From Bryobacterales bacterium (GTDB lineage: Bacteria > Acidobacteriota > Terriglobia > Bryobacterales > Bryobacteraceae): DNA of 64,000 nucleotides. A program made the translations under genes and the position numbers. Below, one piece after another: positions 28,981 through 37,449 of this stretch. The stretch lies in the NCBI GenBank assembly GCA_027459465.1, contig DAIDIH010000359.1, forward strand, positions 42,506 to 106,505, written 5' to 3'. Within the stretch, counting starts at the first letter, position 1; each line of letters begins with the position of its first letter. The notes beneath the pieces were generated by a model that saw only the letters and a program-made list of their open reading frames with translations, did not search any database and was not told the origin of the DNA.

Positions 28981-30282
28981 TCACTGCGGAACCGCCGTCC
29001 GCTCCAATTGGTGCAACGCTGCCGCCACCTTGTCCGCTTCCGCATCTGGCAGTGTTCGCAACGTCGCCAGAGTGAATGCGCCCTTTGCTGCCTCCTGGAT
29101 TACGTCGCCCAGGGTGCGGTTCAGTGCGCCGCTCACACGAGCCGCTTCCCGCAGCAACCTGCCGCGCAATTCGGCAATGCCACCGTGATCGTTTGCCGGC
29201 GGATTCACGGAGCCGCTTCCGTTACCCGACATGGCGGACGGCTCACTCAGCCCAGCTTCCTGTTCCAGAATCTGGAGGAGCTTCCGCAGTGTGGCTCGGT
29301 CCGGGATGTCGTCTATAGAATCGCTCGCCAGCTTCGCCTCCCGGCATAGATCGGAATACCGACGCTCTCCTACTTTTCCGATCGCGGCGCGTAACCGCTC
29401 TACGCCCCGCGCAAGATCTTGCAGTCTTTCGAAGACCGCAGTCAGCTTGGCCATGTCACGAATCTTGGCCGCATCGTCCCCGTTAGCCACCGCCTTGAGG
29501 ACGCCGGTGGACAGGCTGAACCCGACCGTCTCGCACAAGGCTTTCACTTGACCGAGCACTTCGTCTCGAAACAGGCCACCCCGTCCGTTCCTTACCGAGC
29601 CGTGTCCGTTCTGTTTCTGCTCACCGCGAGCACCATTCCGCCCGCCCGTGCAGCCTTGTCTCGGCGGCTGACAAGCCGTCGGTCGCGCCCAGTCCGGCAG
29701 CTGCGGCGTCTCCAGGGGCCGTTTCTTCTCGTCCAGATCCACCCACTGACCGTCCAGGTCGTAGAGGTAGCGGCCCAGCCCGAAACACGAACAAGCCCGC
29801 TTGAAGGCCTGCGCCTCCGCTGCGGTCCCGGCATTATCGTTATCAGCCCACTCTTCTCCCAGCCCCGTGTGCATCCCGAGGCCATAGATCGTCAACTTGC
29901 ACGTGACAACGATCTTGGCTGTGATGGTCCGCTCCGCCGATCCTCGCTCCTTGCGTTCGAAGTTCTGGACCAGTTGCACGGCGTAGTCCCGCGTCCACCC
30001 GGAGGGAGTGAACAGCTCGTTCAGCCGGTCCATGTAGGCACGCGGGTCAGCGTATGCCAACATCTGCCCGCGGTAGCGCGGTCCGTTCCGGCTACCAATC
30101 TGGGTTGTGTTCGTCACCCGCCACTTGATCTCGGTAGGGTCGAATGGCTCTTCGAGCGCGGCCACGGCGTGCCGCAGTTCCTCTCGTGTGAATACCACGG
30201 ACGGGCCGACGGTCTTCGGCACACCATTTGTCGCTGGCAGAGGAACCACTGGCGTTCCATTCACAACGGGACACTCTTGCAT
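28981..30282 (-). CDS. Rad52-family ssDNA annealing protein
   Basis: ADPRAYMDRLNELFTPSGWTRDYAVQ...GEEWADNDNAGTAAEAQAFKRACSCFGLGRYLYDL. Confidence 0.8.
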   Translation of the reverse strand: MQECPVVNGTPVVPLPATNGVPKTVGPSVVFTREELRHAVAALEEPFDPTEIKWRVTNTTQIGSRNGPRYRGQMLAYADPRAYMDRLNELFTPSGWTRDYAVQLVQNFERKERGSAERTITAKIVVTCKLTIYGLGMHTGLGEEWADNDNAGTAAEAQAFKRACSCFGLGRYLYDLDGQWVDLDEKKRPLETPQLPDWARPTACQPPRQGCTGGRNGARGEQKQNGHGSVRNGRGGLFRDEVLGQVKALCETVGFSLSTGVLKAVANGDDAAKIRDMAKLTAVFERLQDLARGVERLRAAIGKVGERRYSDLCREAKLASDSIDDIPDRATLRKLLQILEQEAGLSEPSAMSGNGSGSVNPPANDHGGIAELRGRLLREAARVSGALNRTLGDVIQEAAKGAFTLATLRTLPDAEADKVAAALHQLERTAVPQ

Positions 30283-30578
30283 CGCGTTTTGCTCCTTTCT
30301 GTTCTGTGATTGCTCAAATTGGCGTTACCCACCCCGCGCGACGTGGACGCTTCGAGCTTGCGGGGCTAAAACGGGACTGCGCTGACGGCTCTCTTTCACG
30401 TGGCAGCGGGATAAGAACGGAAGCCGTCGGTGCACGCTGTGAAACTTCGCCATGCACAGGTCTCAATCCGCCGAGCCGCTTCCAGCCAGACAAGCTTCCT
30501 CCACGCTTGCCGGTGCCTGCGCCGACCTCGCCGAATCCACCCGGTGGCTCTCGGCCAAAATAAGAGAGAGTTCGCGTT

Positions 30579-31490
30579 ATGTTTGCTTCTCCTGACCTAA
30601 AAAGCCGGGTTGCCGGCTGCCTGCTTGGCGGAGCGCTAGGCGACGCATGGGGCAGCGCGTACGAGGGCAGGACCGGACCAATTTCGTTTCACGTTCCCGA
30701 ACGATCGGCACTGTCCGACGATACTGAGCTCACTCTCGCGACGTGTGAGGCAATCATCGAGAGTGATTGCGTCGAGCCGGCGAATGTCGCCTCTCACTTT
30801 GTGCGTTGGTTTCGAGCTGGGCGCATCCACGGTATGGGCTCAAGCACCTACAAAGCCATGCGAGACCTCGCCGCGGGAACGCACTGGGCACTGGCTGGAG
30901 CGCGCGGGGAATATGCAGCGGGAAGCGGCGCCGCCATGCGAATCGCTCCTCTCGCATTTCTGCTGGACCCGGTCAACCCAGACCACCGTGTGATCATCCG
31001 GGACGTTTGTCGCATCACCCATCACAGCGACGAAGCCTACGTCGGAGCTCTTGCCGTCCTGCTTGCCATTCGCTCCGTCGTAGCGGGATCCTGGTCACCA
31101 CAGACTACGTTCCTCGCTCTCGCGCGCGACAATCTTCCAGATTCCGCTGTTCGAGACCGGATCGGGCAACTGATGCAAGCACAACTCCCAGCATCCGACG
31201 TGGCAAGCCGCTTCGGCGCTTCCGGCCACGTGGTCGACACTGTGCCACTTGCCCTGTACTGCGCACAGTCCATAGCCTCAAATAACCTCGCAGACGTCCT
31301 CGCGATGACGATCACCTGCGGCGGGGACACCGACACAATCGCTTCAATCGCCGGGCAGCTAGCCGGCACTGTCGTCGGTGTCGCCGGCGTCCCAAGTGAC
31401 CTGCTTGCGGCTATTCACAGCGGCGACAACGTGGTGGCTGCTGCCCACCAGTTCGCCGACTTCGTCTGCAACCGCAGCCGCCAGCCCTGA
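30579..31490 (+). CDS. ADP-ribosylglycohydrolase (DraG-like) family protein
   Basis: GCLLGGALGDAWGSAYEG, SDDTELTLATCEAI, CGGDTDTIASIAGQLAGTVVG. Confidence 0.9.
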   Translation: MFASPDLKSRVAGCLLGGALGDAWGSAYEGRTGPISFHVPERSALSDDTELTLATCEAIIESDCVEPANVASHFVRWFRAGRIHGMGSSTYKAMRDLAAGTHWALAGARGEYAAGSGAAMRIAPLAFLLDPVNPDHRVIIRDVCRITHHSDEAYVGALAVLLAIRSVVAGSWSPQTTFLALARDNLPDSAVRDRIGQLMQAQLPASDVASRFGASGHVVDTVPLALYCAQSIASNNLADVLAMTITCGGDTDTIASIAGQLAGTVVGVAGVPSDLLAAIHSGDNVVAAAHQFADFVCNRSRQP

Positions 31491-31736
31491 GCCGGGACCA
31501 GACTTCCAGCACAGATCCGTCACCCAGAACTCCGAGCACTTCGGCGCAAATGTTACCGCCCCGCCACGATCCACCACCTCCAGCAATCAGTCCCGTCCGA
31601 TCACTATCTGCCCCACCACCGCCAATTCGCTAAGTTCAACAAAACTCCGGGTAGTCGATTCGCAAGTGCGTGAGCGGACGAAACTTCGCTCAATCCGAAA
31701 AGCTCAAAAGGTGTTCAAAGGGTGGGCAATGAGAAG

Positions 31737-32531
31737 TCAATGCGCCGCCGCCGGGGTGCCACGCGAGGATCTGGCGTCCAGGGCGCTGCACAAGGGAGCC
31801 GATCGGACGCGCCGGCTGTCCATCACCAAAGTCTCGATCGTATCCCTCTGGAACTCGTCGCAGAGCGCAAAGTAGACGGACCTGCGGCAGCCCTCGAAGA
31901 AGCTGGCCACGTAGGTCAACAGCGGATACGCGGGTACGAGGTAGATAACGCAGTCCAATTCCGATTCTCTTTCGACGGCCTGGCGAACCCGAGCGTACCT
32001 TTCCGGAGTCTTGGCAGTGCGCTCGTACTCCAAGGCAAATTGATAGGATCGGCCGCCCCGTTCCACCTGGACGACAGCATCGTAGTCCTTCGGGAACCCG
32101 TACCCGGTAAACTCGTTGAGCGATCGGATCTCCAGTTCCGACCGCCACGTTGCCAAGCCGCCCGCACGCAGCAGCGCCAAATGGACGTCATTCAATCCCA
32201 ACGAATGCTCGATCGTCGTCTCGTCCAGGTCCACGAAGCCCCCGGTCACCAGCAGCGCTGCCGAATCTCCGAGGTCCACCAAATGTTCAGCGCCTGCGTT
32301 CGATATTGAGTACACCCACGACCGTTTCGCCGCCGTTCGTCGCACAACCAGCTCGTGGTCGACCAGGCGCTTCAGCCGCCAGTTGAAAACTCGCCGCCGG
32401 TGCTCCCGTGCCTTATGCTGCACGAATTCCCAAAGCTGTTCATGTGACACGTGGCGGGACCGCAGCACCGTCTGCAAGAGAAACGTGTCCTGAGAGGACT
32501 TTAGATCGATTCCGCCCTTCCGATAGCGCAT
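31737..32531 (-). CDS. Replication-relaxation (MobC-like winged-helix) family protein
   Basis: LQTVLRSRHVSHEQLWEFVQHKAREHRRRVFNWRLKRLVDHELV...NDVHLALL...FALEYERTAKTPERYARVRQ. Confidence 0.65.
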   Translation of the reverse strand: MRYRKGGIDLKSSQDTFLLQTVLRSRHVSHEQLWEFVQHKAREHRRRVFNWRLKRLVDHELVVRRTAAKRSWVYSISNAGAEHLVDLGDSAALLVTGGFVDLDETTIEHSLGLNDVHLALLRAGGLATWRSELEIRSLNEFTGYGFPKDYDAVVQVERGGRSYQFALEYERTAKTPERYARVRQAVERESELDCVIYLVPAYPLLTYVASFFEGCRRSVYFALCDEFQRDTIETLVMDSRRVRSAPLCSALDARSSRGTPAAAH

Positions 32532-32538
32532 CTCTCGC

Positions 32539-33084
32539 TCACACCGCTGCTGACAGAACCAGCCGCGCACGCCACGGCTTCCGCGCGTCCGGTTCCAGGA
32601 AGAAGGTCCCAAGTCGACCCCGGATCCACGTGTACGCCGGCATCACCAGCATCGCCTCCTGCCGTTCCTTACATTCGCTGAATGAAATTACGCATCCTTC
32701 GTGGTGCAGCCACCCGCCGGCGCGCTCCCGGGTGATGCCACCCGACTGCTCCTCGGTCACGATTAGCAGGTACGCATCCGGCCGCTCCGGACGGCTCAGC
32801 AAGTTCTTGAATAGCACTTTATTGTGGCCGTTCCACACACACGGAGGTTCGCAATCGAATACCTTCTCTACCATCTGGTGCACGCAATCGGGCCGAAAAC
32901 CGCCGCTGGCGTTGAACCGGGCGACGCCGTAGACGCACGGCCTGTAGCGCAGCTTGTTCGCCACAAGCACGCCGGTCGTGTTGTAGTAGGCGAGCGCGGG
33001 GAACGGAAAATGCCCTGAACGGAGCGTCGGCTTCGCCTCACGACGCGTCCAGATGCTCCCGAATCCCAGCACCGAAATTAGCAT
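32539..33084 (-). CDS. Hypothetical protein
   Basis: Start MLISVLGFGSIW; operon context. Confidence 0.55.
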   Translation of the reverse strand: MLISVLGFGSIWTRREAKPTLRSGHFPFPALAYYNTTGVLVANKLRYRPCVYGVARFNASGGFRPDCVHQMVEKVFDCEPPCVWNGHNKVLFKNLLSRPERPDAYLLIVTEEQSGGITRERAGGWLHHEGCVISFSECKERQEAMLVMPAYTWIRGRLGTFFLEPDARKPWRARLVLSAAV

Positions 33085-33094
33085 GGTCGCGTCC

Positions 33095-33940
33095 TCATGC
33101 ACCTTTCAGACGTCGGTTCTCTTGCGTTGCCGTCGCCAGAGCGGCTTCGAGTCGGTTGATCCGAGCAACGAGGGCGCCTTTGTCGTCAGCGCCATCGTTC
33201 CCGTTCTCAGTTCTTCCATTGGCGATCTTCTTGCTCACCGCATCCACACGAAGGGAGAGGTCGGTGATCGTCTTCGCCTTCTCGTCCAGCTCACTTTTGA
33301 GGCGTAGCTTCTCCGACGTCACGTTTTGAAGCTCAGAGCGAGTGCGCTCCAGCTCATGCCGCAGGTCAATTGCTTCGGCGGCATCGCCAACTGGCACGCC
33401 GGTTTCGCCGGACTCAATGACCCGGTTGCACTTTTCAATGTGCTCGTTGTGTTTTGTGATCGCCTCAATGGCGCGGCCCTTCCAGTACGTGGCCCAGTTC
33501 CTCGCCTTCACCAGCTCCGTTTCGAAGTACCCGATGTCCTTCCTGTGGTCCCATACAATCCAGCCGATCCCCAGCAAGGCAGCGTAGAAGGACAGCATCA
33601 GGAACGCGCAAAACACGAAGTACTTGTTGCCGAAAGTGTTCTCAAGGAACACCTCGCGGCGTTGCTCCCAGCGCTTTCCCCAGTCGGTGTTCGTGGGGTT
33701 GAGCGAGTGCAAGAAGGCGTCGTACCAGGTCGTCTGCAGACTTTGATAACCGCCTTGGGCGGCCAAAGGCGAGTAGCGCGCCGCCGGCGATCGCATCGCG
33801 CTCTTGCCAGGGACTGGATTTACCGGAGCGGTACGCACACCGTCCGGTGCCGTTTGCTGCTCCTGCGGCTGTTCGGCGAGCGCCGCAGGCGCTGCGAGGA
33901 CTGCCAGGAGTATGGCAAGACAGGCGTGCTGTTTCATTTC
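33095..33940 (-). CDS. Secreted/membrane coiled-coil protein, T4SS-associated
   Basis: Signal peptide MKQHACLAILLAVLAAPAALA; TM; long coiled coil; adjacent to coupling protein. Confidence 0.6.
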   Translation of the reverse strand, partial: EMKQHACLAILLAVLAAPAALAEQPQEQQTAPDGVRTAPVNPVPGKSAMRSPAARYSPLAAQGGYQSLQTTWYDAFLHSLNPTNTDWGKRWEQRREVFLENTFGNKYFVFCAFLMLSFYAALLGIGWIVWDHRKDIGYFETELVKARNWATYWKGRAIEAITKHNEHIEKCNRVIESGETGVPVGDAAEAIDLRHELERTRSELQNVTSEKLRLKSELDEKAKTITDLSLRVDAVSKKIANGRTENGNDGADDKGALVARINRLEAALATATQENRRLKGA

Positions 33941-33952
33941 GTGTGTCACGGT

Positions 33953-35746
33953 CTACCTCCTTCCTTGAATCCGCCGGCCGAATTGCGCGACCAATTCGGG
34001 GTTCTTGAACCGCAGGTTCGCCCCTTGCACATCGGCCCGGGATGGCCTCAGCCGCGGAGCAAGTTCCCCGTCCAGAGGTGAGATCCCGACGTCCTGCGGC
34101 GGCCGGACGTGCAAGTGCCGATGCAGAGTGCCCTCTGTATCGTCTGTCATGAGGATCTGCATCTGCCCTTTGGGCAGATTCTTAATCCGTTCGTCTTCTG
34201 CCCGGTACTCGCGTTCCTCGCGCTCCGATCCGCTCGTTCCCCGTTCAAAGCGCTCCCAGCCGAACAGTTCGCCGCGCTGCAGGGAGACGGTTCGCTTCAT
34301 TACCGTGTGCTCAGCAGACGCCCGGATGAAGAACTTCGCGGTCTCCTCGTCCTGGGTTCGCAGGCTGATTTTCGTATTCGGCGCGCTGGTAACGTCCTCC
34401 TTGAAACCCTTTCCCACCTGAAGAAGCTGTGGCAGGCTCTGCATCGAGAACAGGAACGCGGTGTTCGTGCCGCGCGCGGTTTGCAGAATCTGGGCGAAGT
34501 TCCGGTATCCGAACGGCGCGAATTCGTCGAGGACCACCGAGAAGATCGGCTTATTCGGCCGCCTTCGCTCGGCCTCGCTCTCGTAACGCTTGCCAACCAC
34601 CAGTTGCAGATTCTGTAAGAGCATCTTGCCGAGTGCGCGAACCGGTTCGGTGTTCTTGTTGACGTTGAGGGTGACGAACAGGATCAACTCGCGCTCGATC
34701 ACGTCATCGATGGACAACAGGTCCTCGTACGGGCCGGTGATTACGGACAGCTCATCGTCGAGGAATGTCATGCATTCGTTCAGCAACCCCTGGATCTTCG
34801 GAACGCGCTCGCGGTCTTCGAACGACTGCATCAGATTTCGCACGGACATCTCGAAGTTCAATCGTCGCTGCGTGCTAACATCCCGGTCGAGCTGGATGCG
34901 CTTCCTTGCTCTTTCGATCTGGTCTTTCAGCACCTCTTCATCCAGTGCCATCACGATCACGTCGTAGAAGTTGAACGCCAGCCCGGTGTAGTGCAGCACT
35001 CGCACGATGTCAGCCAGGTAGTTCAACTGGTGCTTGGCAAAGAACTCGTCGTGCAGGTTGAAGCTGCCGAAGACCATGTTGACCTGCGCCATGTAGTTCT
35101 CGTCGGTGGTGTGGAACGGGTTGTATAGGCACGACAGCTCCGGCCGGGCGGGGTTAATCAAACGAAGGTCGTCGAGGCGTCCGGCCGCCGCGATGTGCGG
35201 AAGCAGGCGATAGAAGAACTCCAAATCACCCTTCCCGTCGAAGATCACCATCGGAATCTTATGAGGCGCGTCCGGGGGACCGACGCGGCGTTGGAGGTCC
35301 TGCGTGATGATGTTCTCCAAAAGGGTAGTTTTCCCACTCCCAGTCATCCCGAGAACGATCCCTTGCATCACCCTGACTTTGTCCGGCCAGATCCACGGCT
35401 GTCCGTGAACGTCATAGCCGAGGACAACACCACCGTCTTCCCAGGCACGCGCAACGTGTTTCCTGTCCCGGCCCGGGTCCATCACAAGCGGTGGATATCG
35501 CAGCTGGTTCTCCCTCCACGCCCGTCTCTTCGAGAGAACCAGAATGCTGATGCCGGGAACGGCGATGCCCAGGAGGGCGTACACCAGGAATTCGGTGGTT
35601 TGCAGATCGGTGTAGTGATACGCCCGAGTCCAGATCAGCCAGTAGATAAAGATCGCGGCTAACAGCAAACTGACGACAACGAACCCGGCGGAATGTGAGA
35701 GCGGTGGTGTGCGGGGATGTTGATCGGCGTAGTATTCACGCGTCAT
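33953..35746 (-). CDS. VirD4/TraD-like conjugative coupling ATPase
   Basis: GIVLGMTGSGKTTLLENIITQDL Walker A; IFSVVLDEFAPFGYRNFAQILQTARGTNTAFLFSMQSLPQL; N-terminal TMs. Confidence 0.85.
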   Translation of the reverse strand: MTREYYADQHPRTPPLSHSAGFVVVSLLLAAIFIYWLIWTRAYHYTDLQTTEFLVYALLGIAVPGISILVLSKRRAWRENQLRYPPLVMDPGRDRKHVARAWEDGGVVLGYDVHGQPWIWPDKVRVMQGIVLGMTGSGKTTLLENIITQDLQRRVGPPDAPHKIPMVIFDGKGDLEFFYRLLPHIAAAGRLDDLRLINPARPELSCLYNPFHTTDENYMAQVNMVFGSFNLHDEFFAKHQLNYLADIVRVLHYTGLAFNFYDVIVMALDEEVLKDQIERARKRIQLDRDVSTQRRLNFEMSVRNLMQSFEDRERVPKIQGLLNECMTFLDDELSVITGPYEDLLSIDDVIERELILFVTLNVNKNTEPVRALGKMLLQNLQLVVGKRYESEAERRRPNKPIFSVVLDEFAPFGYRNFAQILQTARGTNTAFLFSMQSLPQLLQVGKGFKEDVTSAPNTKISLRTQDEETAKFFIRASAEHTVMKRTVSLQRGELFGWERFERGTSGSEREEREYRAEDERIKNLPKGQMQILMTDDTEGTLHRHLHVRPPQDVGISPLDGELAPRLRPSRADVQGANLRFKNPELVAQFGRRIQGRR

Positions 35747-35802
35747 TTCCGACTCCTAATGGGGCTGTATAGTGGGAAGGCTCGGTACAGCGCAGCGGGT
35801 GT

Positions 35803-36195
35803 CTAGCGAAGCCATGTGGCCAAGGCCAGGTTGAAGCCGGCTATCACCGTCACGGATGCCGCGGTCTTGATCTGTTGGCGAAGCGATTTGAGCAACTGGG
35901 CGGCAGTCGCGTGGTTTCGGTGCCGCCATGCCGCCCAGAGGCTACCGCACACCCGGAACAAGCTTCCAGCTGCAATTGTCAGCAGGAGGGTTACTTCGAA
36001 ACGGGGCCTTCGGTACCACGGCGGCATCGCCAGGAACCCTGACGCCGCAGAGGAGCGGCCGGGAAGCTGAAGGTGATTGAGCCAATAAATGAAGCATGCC
36101 TCCGTCACGATGAGCATTAAGGTCAGGCCAACCAGCCCAACGATCTCCCCTTTTTCGAGCACACGCTTCAGACAGTTCTTCCAAGTTGGCGACAT
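35803..36195 (-). CDS. Small membrane protein
   Basis: Hydrophobic segments, operon context. Confidence 0.5.
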   Translation of the reverse strand: MSPTWKNCLKRVLEKGEIVGLVGLTLMLIVTEACFIYWLNHLQLPGRSSAASGFLAMPPWYRRPRFEVTLLLTIAAGSLFRVCGSLWAAWRHRNHATAAQLLKSLRQQIKTAASVTVIAGFNLALATWLR

Positions 36196-36206
36196 GGCGG
36201 TCAACC

Positions 36207-36518
36207 TCACGGCCGGGGAGCAGAGCAATTGAAAGCCAGGACGGCAATCGCGACCAGGGCAAACAATGCCCCGAATACCACGGCCTCCATCTTCGGCTTC
36301 CGCGTCCTTCCCGGCTCGAACGGGTTGCTGGGCTCGAGAAACAGGTTCAAAACGTGATTCGTAACGCCGATATCGGAACGTTTCTGGCGGGCGCTGCGGA
36401 ACTCTGTGTCCACCTCCTGGATCGTCATAGGGTGCTGGACGCTCGCCTCAGGAAACACCGGCCTCCGTCTGTGGAGTCGGCAGCGAAACTCGGCTTCCGT
36501 CAGGGTCGTGGTATCCAT
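36207..36518 (-). CDS. Small C-tail membrane protein
   Basis: C-terminal TM AVVFGALFALVAIAVLAF. Confidence 0.5.
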   Translation of the reverse strand: MDTTTLTEAEFRCRLHRRRPVFPEASVQHPMTIQEVDTEFRSARQKRSDIGVTNHVLNLFLEPSNPFEPGRTRKPKMEAVVFGALFALVAIAVLAFNCSAPRP

Positions 36519-36520
36519 GG

Positions 36521-37369
36521 CTATAGCACCAACACCGCGCTGACGTTCTCGGCGCCGTCGGCCGGGAACGAGAGCCTAACCACGGTGCGTTCACCTGGCG
36601 GACCGCTCTTCGGCGGCAGATCGAACGCGATCAAACCATGGGCACTCTGACCGGGGCGAAGGATTGACGCCGGCAGCTCGGCCTCGACCACGTTCACGCG
36701 CGCTGCGTCCTTCCAACGCAGCTGAAAATCCCCGGCGATCTGAGTGTGCGCAAGCGGAATCAACGACTGCTGAGCGTGGGGAGAGTTCAGACGAAAAACT
36801 TCCGGGGCCGCCGGGAGGTAGGCCGTTGTGCCGCCGTTCACGATGGCGTAGCGGAGATAGACCCGGCCATCCTTCTGATAGATGTCTTGGAGGAGGATCT
36901 CGACCCCCATGCCCTTCCTAAATGCGCCGGCCAACGTCACAGGCGTGCTCTCCATGAGCATCGCCGCCGGGACCTTCGACTGCGCCGGTGGTGCAGGCGG
37001 AGGCGGATCGGCCAACTTGGGCCGCGGCGTGGGGGGATCTTCATCGATCGCGAAATCCATCTGGTCTACCGAGCCGGCCGGCACCAGTTCGTAGTTCTGC
37101 CGCCCCGAGGCCGTCCAGATGAAAAGGTTCGTCGAGGCGTTCGGCTCAAGTGGCTGGACAAATACCTTGTTCTCGCGCCACTCCACCTTGAAATTCGAGC
37201 TGCCCACAGCCACTTCCTTCACCGGCTCGTCGAATTCAAGAACGCTCAAATGGTTCTGAGTAGTGGCAAGGCGGGTAATCCTCGTTCGGTCCGTCTTTTG
37301 CGTCTCAATCCTTTGGCCGAACGCGGCCACTACCGCGAACGCGGTGAATATAAGAGGGATTCGTTTCAT
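36521..37369 (-). CDS. VirB9/TrbG-like protein (copy 1)
   Basis: Signal peptide; VLEFDEPVKEVAVGSSNFKVEWRENKVFVQPLEPNASTNLFIWTASGRQNYEL. Confidence 0.65.
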   Translation of the reverse strand: MKRIPLIFTAFAVVAAFGQRIETQKTDRTRITRLATTQNHLSVLEFDEPVKEVAVGSSNFKVEWRENKVFVQPLEPNASTNLFIWTASGRQNYELVPAGSVDQMDFAIDEDPPTPRPKLADPPPPAPPAQSKVPAAMLMESTPVTLAGAFRKGMGVEILLQDIYQKDGRVYLRYAIVNGGTTAYLPAAPEVFRLNSPHAQQSLIPLAHTQIAGDFQLRWKDAARVNVVEAELPASILRPGQSAHGLIAFDLPPKSGPPGERTVVRLSFPADGAENVSAVLVL

Positions 37370-37449
37370 GACGTCTCTCCTTCAGTTCCCTTTGATCTCC
37401 TCAAGGCCCCTTGGGGAGGCCCGATTCGCATCGAGCCTCCCCGTCGGAA

